From positions 22,501 to 40,000 of the forward strand of contig JAWQFJ010028254.1 in NCBI GenBank assembly GCA_034096865.1: a stretch of DNA of 17,500 bases. Direction: 5' to 3'. Positions 12,772 through 17,500 of the stretch are shown here, one piece after another. This stretch comes from Theodoxus fluviatilis (taxonomy: Eukaryota > Mollusca > Gastropoda > Cycloneritida > Neritidae). The position numbers and the translations under genes were made by a program. Within the stretch, counting starts at the first letter, position 1, and each line of letters starts with the position of its first letter. Below the pieces are notes generated by a model. The model was given only the letters and a program-made list of their open reading frames with translations, did no database searches and was not told the origin of the DNA.

Positions 12772-13990
12772 GAAGTCCGGGGTTCTCCTGTCGAAACACG
12801 ATCAACTGACACGTACGGTAGTGTGAATTGTGATGGCAAAGATCTACCTACACGTACTTACATAGAATCCGCTTGCTGGCTTCGCTCAGTCACAGCAGAC
12901 GACGGCCACGTTGCAGCGCCGCCGGCCAGGACGTACGAAAGGTCGGGTGATGGAGCTCGACTAGTACTTTAGTAGTAGTAGTATTCTTTACAGAAAACTC
13001 CAACCTACGCCTAAATTATTAACAAAAGAAAAGCAGGGCATGTGAGGCTACGACTTTTCCCAAGCTAGCTTTCTTGCAAACCATATCATTATTCGATGCT
13101 CTGCATTCTGGAAAGTTCGCTGCCGTTGCAACAACCGTCATCGTTCCCGCGGTCGCCGCACGCTTTTACACAAACCGCTGACGGAAAATTTCATAAATTT
13201 TCCATTCCATTCCAGTGTTAAAAATCATTATCTAACTATGTGCCATCGCTGCTATCTTTTCTGTTATCTGAAAGGTAAGTACAAAAAACGGATGCCACAT
13301 ATATACATGTGAGCTAGGTTTCTAAATGAGCAGAATCTGACTGTTTACCTCCAGAAATTGTTGTAGAGCAATGAAAATGTAGCGTCCACGTGCAGTAAAG
13401 GAAAAGTAGGGCGGGCAACTTCAAACATCAGTATGTCTAAATAAAACAAGCAAACGTTCTCCGACAACTGCCCAGACAGCGTTGGGCTCGACTTCGATCG
13501 TTGCGGTCCGGAACGATCGAACAAGCAATCACGTGTAATGAAAGAAAATACGTTCGAATTAGAACTTTCTGCGTACCGTCGATCAGCTCCACTAATCGAG
13601 TACGTGGTACCAAAGATTATAGGTAACCATGCATCGGGGCCAACGTAGGCCTACGTTTACGTAAATACCTGAAGACCCAGGACTGCTGTCTGCTGCTGCA
13701 CTCTGTGCGGTATGTACGCTGCCCGACCGTATTAGTACGCCTGCATGGGCCACTGCACTTCGAACCACCTGCTGCCGTTGACAAAACTTAATTAATGAAT
13801 AATTAACCTACGTAGTTGTGGTATATTCATGAGCAAGCAAGCGCGAGCAAGAACACGTAGGCCTACACACATATGCGCACGCACACGTACACACGCGCGC
13901 ATTCCACAGCGACATTAAAGATCGAGACGGAGGGACAGAAACACAGAGACGGGATCGAGAGTGGGTGGTTGGAGAGAGACGGTGGGTGGT

Positions 13991-13993
<3 letters not shown>
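12769..13993. other. Intergenic, relatively CpG-rich, possible first exons
   Basis: No coding region is recognised. On the minus strand a GTAAGT donor after GGATTCTAT (exon end 12862) could end a further 5' exon of the oxidoreductase gene. On the plus strand CTGAAAG|GTAAGTAC (GT at 13275-13276) is a strong donor downstream of CpG-rich DNA at 13120-13190, so a divergent gene may start here. A 16-bp perfect palindrome, AACGTAGGCCTACGTT, lies at 13642-13657. Confidence 0.35.

Positions 13994-14077
<84 letters not shown>
13994..14077. repeat. (GA)n microsatellite abutting the LINE 3' end
   Basis: An essentially pure GA run of 84 bases. It touches the LINE tail at about 14078, so the retrotransposon may have inserted into it, or the tract may have grown from the tail. 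Confidence 0.95.
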
Positions 14078-14080
<3 letters not shown>

Positions 14081-14094
14081 TCGACTTCGACTTC

Positions 14095-14100
14095 TTTATT
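14095..14100 (-). terminator. AATAAA near the LINE 3' end
   Basis: The minus strand reads AATAAA about 17 bases before the end of the element. The position suits a 3'-end signal or part of the reverse-transcriptase recognition tail. Confidence 0.5.
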
Positions 14101-14403
14101 GCGGCCGACGACCCGTCATGACAATAAAACTTACATGTATGTACATACGTAGAACCAGAACATTTTATGTACACCTGTAAAATCAGTACAGTAGTGGAAT
14201 AACACTTTGAAATGCAATAGAATCAAATGACTATGTAATGATACACATGATAGCAGGCTTGATCTTATATAATACATTAATCATAGTTACTATGCTCATT
14301 GTAACATTGTACAATCATCGACAGTGTACTTGGTGCACAACAAGAACATTTGTATTACCGACTTGTCAGCATGATAGAGATGTACATTCTATCTTGAAAC
14401 ATT

Positions 14404-14619
14404 TTACACATAATTATCGTCAGGGTTAATAACCCTCTCACAGCGAAGTTTAAAAGCGTAAAATATATACATTGAAACGTCTCGTGTTTTCCTTATTTCA
14501 CCACCGTTTATCAGGTGTGCCATGTCCGCATATCTTGCTCGTTGCAGGTGCTTGGATAGATATTTTTCTCTTAAATGGTCATATGTATGGCAGTAAATTA
14601 AAAAGTGACTTTCGTCCTC
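14404..14619 (-). pseudogene. LINE ORF C-terminal tail after a frameshift
   Basis: EDESHFLIYCHTYDHLREKY continues the CPFC of the previous segment in another frame. Together they make a C-x2-C ... H-x4-C pattern usual at the C-terminus of many invertebrate LINE proteins. The stop codon ends at 14404. Confidence 0.8.
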
Positions 14620-14620
14620 A

Positions 14621-15911
14621 TACTCTACAAAATGGACACAATCTATCTGCATCATGTGCGGGATTACGTAAGTTTGTCCCCAGTGCAAAATTTCCTACAC
14701 GAAAACGTACATATGCATCCCTAAATGTTTTAATATTTATTTCATTCAGATAGCTTTCACATCGTAATGTTTGCTTAAAAGACCTGTAGAAAGCAAACCG
14801 GTCACTTTCATTCATTTTCATGTGCCATTCCTGTTGGGAGCAGTCACGGAGCCTCTGTCTCAGTGGTCGTATAAAACTCTTCTCAGGTGTATGCTCACCA
14901 TTTGTCCACACATAGGCAAATCCCAGTCTTGACAAACATCTTTTGACTGAATTAGCCCAGTTCCATTTTGCACACAGGTTTTCGCTCAGTAGCATTAAGT
15001 AGGCCTGTTTTGGCAGTCTGTTTACCGACATCCTGCTCAACCGTACCCAGTACCTTACTGCCCGAACAGTAGCGGCGATGAACATAGGATACCTACCCAA
15101 CTCACCCCTGCACATCACATTTGGTGTTTTTATAGATACGTTGAGAAAGCGCTTGCATGCAAACATGTGCGCTTTCTCTATGGTTTCTCTTGCCTCCAAT
15201 CCCCACAATTCTGATCCATACAGTAAAGAAGGCTGTATTTGGGCATCGTACATACGGAAAAAGACGGCTGTATTCACAGTGCGGAGTTGCCACATTGCCT
15301 TAATCAGCTGTACAATTTTCTTCTTGGCTGTTACTGAGAGGCTCTCGAGAGCAGAAGTTATCGACAATTTAGTAGTGAATACATACCCTAGATATTTATA
15401 CTCGTTTACGACTTCTAGTTCTGTACCTCCCAGATACCATTTTTCACCCCGGCCAAGAAATCCGCCCCTCCGGAAGACCATGACCTTTGTCTTGTCAGTA
15501 TTAACATGAAGGCCCAGTCTTTCGGAAGCGTGGTACAAATTATTTATCTGGCACTGTAGGCCAACTGGAGTTGTAGAAAGTAATACAATGTCATCTGCGA
15601 AGATAAGGGAAAATATTTCTGACATCCCAGGCAGTAACTGTACACCATGGCGCCCGTGTGTGCGGATGTACCTTGCAACATACTCAATGAACATACAAAA
15701 AATTATCGGGGACTCAACTGCCCCCTGTCTTACGCCAGCTGAGCAATCAAAGAAATCTGACATGGTATCATTCCACCGTACGCAAGCTTGCACTTGTGTA
15801 TAAACAGATTTTAGCATTCTCAAGAATTTTGTTGATAGCCCTGACTCCGCCAACACTGTCCAGAGCCGGGCTCTGTCAACGGAGTCAAAGGCCTTCCGGT
15901 AGTCAACAAAC
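14621..15911 (-). pseudogene. LINE ORF: C-terminal half of reverse transcriptase and thumb
   Basis: The frame starts with VDYRKAFDSV (motif A), then SAGVRQGAVESPIIF (motif B), FADDIVLLS (motif C, catalytic Asp pair) and YKYLGYVF. LYGSELWG and other thumb or connector residues follow. All catalytic Asp residues remain. The frame ends after CPFCRV because of a single extra base at 14620. Confidence 0.9.
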
Positions 15912-16976
15912 CAAACGCAACGTAGAGGTTTCCTCTACCGCTACCGTACACATGCTTGACTGCAAGAGAATGAAGAATAAAACTATGATCAGTGGTAGAA
16001 TGACCCGCCCGAAACCCTGCTTGCTCTAGGCAGAACTTATTGCCTTCTTCTGCCCAGTCTCGGAGGCGGTTCACCAGTATAGACATAAAAATCTTACTTA
16101 TACTACACAATAAAGATATCCCTCTATAGTTCTGAGGATTTAGATTATCTCCACTTTTATGAATAGGAATGATGATAGATTTACACCAATTGTGTGGAAA
16201 ACACTGATTTTCATAAACAGCATTAAACAGTGAAACAAGGAAAGGGGTTACATGTACACTTGCAAATTTGAGGTAATCCCCAGGAATATCATCAATCCCT
16301 GCAGCTTTTCTGTATCTTAGCTTAGATATTGCCAGCTGCACCTCTTCTTCACGTATTGTTGCATCAAGTTCCTCATGTTCGACCACAAGGTAGTTGTCAG
16401 AATACGATGGACTCTGACCGCGGCTGAAAAGGGTTTGGAAATAAGTTTTCCATTCGTGCATATCTATGGGAGGATTAGTGAACCTTTTCTTCACTGCTTT
16501 TCGCACCGCTGACCAAAAGGCTGCAGAACTGTTTACATTATCGATTAGGGTTTGACATAGAGCTTTATTATGGTCATCCTTCTTTTCCCTGATAAGTTTC
16601 TTATATTGGTTTCTGAGTTCAACGTATCGCCTTCTGTCTAGTGCCAATCCACTATTTCTTGAGTGAATGAGTGCTTTTCTTGCATCTTGTTTAGCTCGCT
16701 GGCAGTCTACATGTAAGTCGAACCACATGGGATAACTCCTTAACGGCCATTTTCCCGTCTTAATGCTACGCTGCATGCACTGAGCGCTTGAAAGAAGTGT
16801 TTTTACAAAACTATGCAGTGCCCCTTCGATATCAGTGTCTATCATCTGAGACGCCTGTGCAAGATTAGTCCTGAATTCAGCAGTCTGTAGTTGTTGCTTA
16901 ACTTCCTCTGCCTTCTCATCCATCCAAATAAATTTGGTAACCTTTCCCTTTGATGGAGGAGCCTGTGGGCGGGGGG
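15912..16976 (-). pseudogene. LINE ORF middle part: linker and N-terminal half of reverse transcriptase
   Basis: After a Lys/Arg-rich linker, the frame holds RKAAGIDDIPGDYLKF, SIIIPIHKSGD and NPQNYRGISLL, then EQAGFRAGHSTTDH, which are the early reverse transcriptase blocks. The frame is lost at 15907-15916, where CAAAC (minus GTTTG) occurs twice in tandem, a 5-base duplication just before the motif A aspartate. Confidence 0.88.
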
Positions 16977-17500
16977 TGATGTTTCATCCACACCTACATG
17001 CATCTCTAAAGGCATATGACTAGACATGATGGTGTATCCTACTTTAAAACTAAGATTAAGGATAGGATCGTTAGCATAAAATAATCCATAATCAATTACA
17101 CTATCCCCATGCTGGGAGATGTACGTCATTTCCCCCCTACTGTCGCCGCAGGTGCTCCCATTCAGGATGCATAAATGATATATTTTACATAAATTAAGAG
17201 TTTTACCAAACTGGTTTATACAGCAATCCTGTGAGCTTCGATGGCTGGTACTTTCAGGGCAGTGGCAACTGTCGGGACCCGACCCTTCAGCATCATCATC
17301 ATCATCATCCCTTTCACTATGAATGTTTCACCCGCCCGTCCTTGCGTTAAAATCACCGCATTCAAGTATTGATGCGCTTGGGTACTCTTCTTGAATTCTA
17401 AGTAACTCCTCTTCTAAGAGCAAAATGTTACATTTTACTTCTTTGTTGTTATAATAAGGAGAATCGATAGGGGGGATATAAACACATATAATGATAAGAT
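16977..17500 (-). pseudogene. LINE endonuclease domain, C-terminal part, broken
   Basis: GDFNAR (about 17343-17360) is the Asp-x-Asn motif of the exonuclease-endonuclease-phosphatase fold. TYISQHGDSVIDYGL follows near 17085-17126. The closing motif reads SSHMPL where the family has S-D-H-x-P, so the Asp paired with the catalytic His is replaced. An in-frame TGA lies at 17328-17330, and a run of six G (16971-16976) marks a one-base shift into the next segment. An ATC microsatellite near 17290-17310 encodes a run of Asp. The 5' part is outside the window. Confidence 0.8.

Larger units (their letters stand above)
14078..17500 (-). mobile_element. APE-type non-LTR retrotransposon (LINE), decayed, 5' end outside window
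   Basis: On the minus strand, in order: endonuclease fragment, reverse transcriptase, C-terminal domain with a Cys/His motif, and a 3' UTR of about 320 bases ending AATAAAGAAGTCGAAGTCGAAG (AATAAA at 14095-14100). The repeated GTCGAA at the very end looks like a short 3' tail. The left end is at about 14078; the right end lies beyond 17500, so no target-site duplication can be tested. One nonsense codon and three frameshifts disable it. The clade (CR1, Jockey, I, L1/Tx1-like) cannot be settled by eye. Confidence 0.85.

Noticed and set aside
12581..12972. Cys/Val and His/Thr-rich frames
   Set aside because: They are translations of the (GT)n tract.
14472..15803. Plus-strand frames opposite the LINE
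   Set aside because: They are antisense to the reverse transcriptase, which has clear motifs.

Overview
This is a 17.5 kb piece of an invertebrate animal nuclear genome. The evidence is a split gene with GT/AG introns, long GT and GA microsatellites, SINE-like repeats with target-site duplications, an APE-type LINE and a pogo-type DNA transposon. Repeat style and intron density would fit a mollusc or another marine invertebrate, but the species cannot be fixed from the sequence.

Layout. Positions 1-2732 hold no gene: a GT microsatellite, a tRNA-headed SINE (about 1205-1535) whose body also lies next door as an identical 180-bp copy (921-1100), and a second SINE-like insertion (1937-2116) with perfect 13-bp target-site duplications. 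Positions 2733-9161, minus strand, carry a complete eight-coding-exon gene for a 376-residue Gfo/Idh/MocA oxidoreductase that looks like inositol 2-dehydrogenase. Splice phases close exactly across all seven introns, and the catalytic Lys, Asp and His are present. Its probable 5' exon and TATA-type promoter (about 9383-9650) lie in a segment of about 520-555 bp that is tandemly duplicated (9239-9756 and 12185-12739).

Between the two copies sits a 2425-bp DNA transposon (9757-12181) with 29-bp imperfect terminal inverted repeats and a TA target duplication. The equivalent empty site survives in the second copy. The element has lost the catalytic part of its transposase. It keeps one intact minus-strand ORF with the C-terminal tail signature of a pogo (DDE_1) transposase, then a complete OTU-type cysteine protease domain, a Lys/Ser/His-rich 24-bp minisatellite and a PHD-like zinc finger. 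A transposon carrying a deubiquitinase-like protease and a chromatin-reader-like finger, placed between two copies of a host promoter and in the host gene's orientation, is the most unusual thing here.

Positions 12770-13990 are non-coding, relatively CpG-rich in parts, with a strong plus-strand splice donor at 13275 that hints at a divergent first exon. From about 14078 to beyond the right edge lies a minus-strand LINE with endonuclease, reverse transcriptase and a C-terminal Cys/His motif, inactivated by one nonsense codon and three frameshifts.
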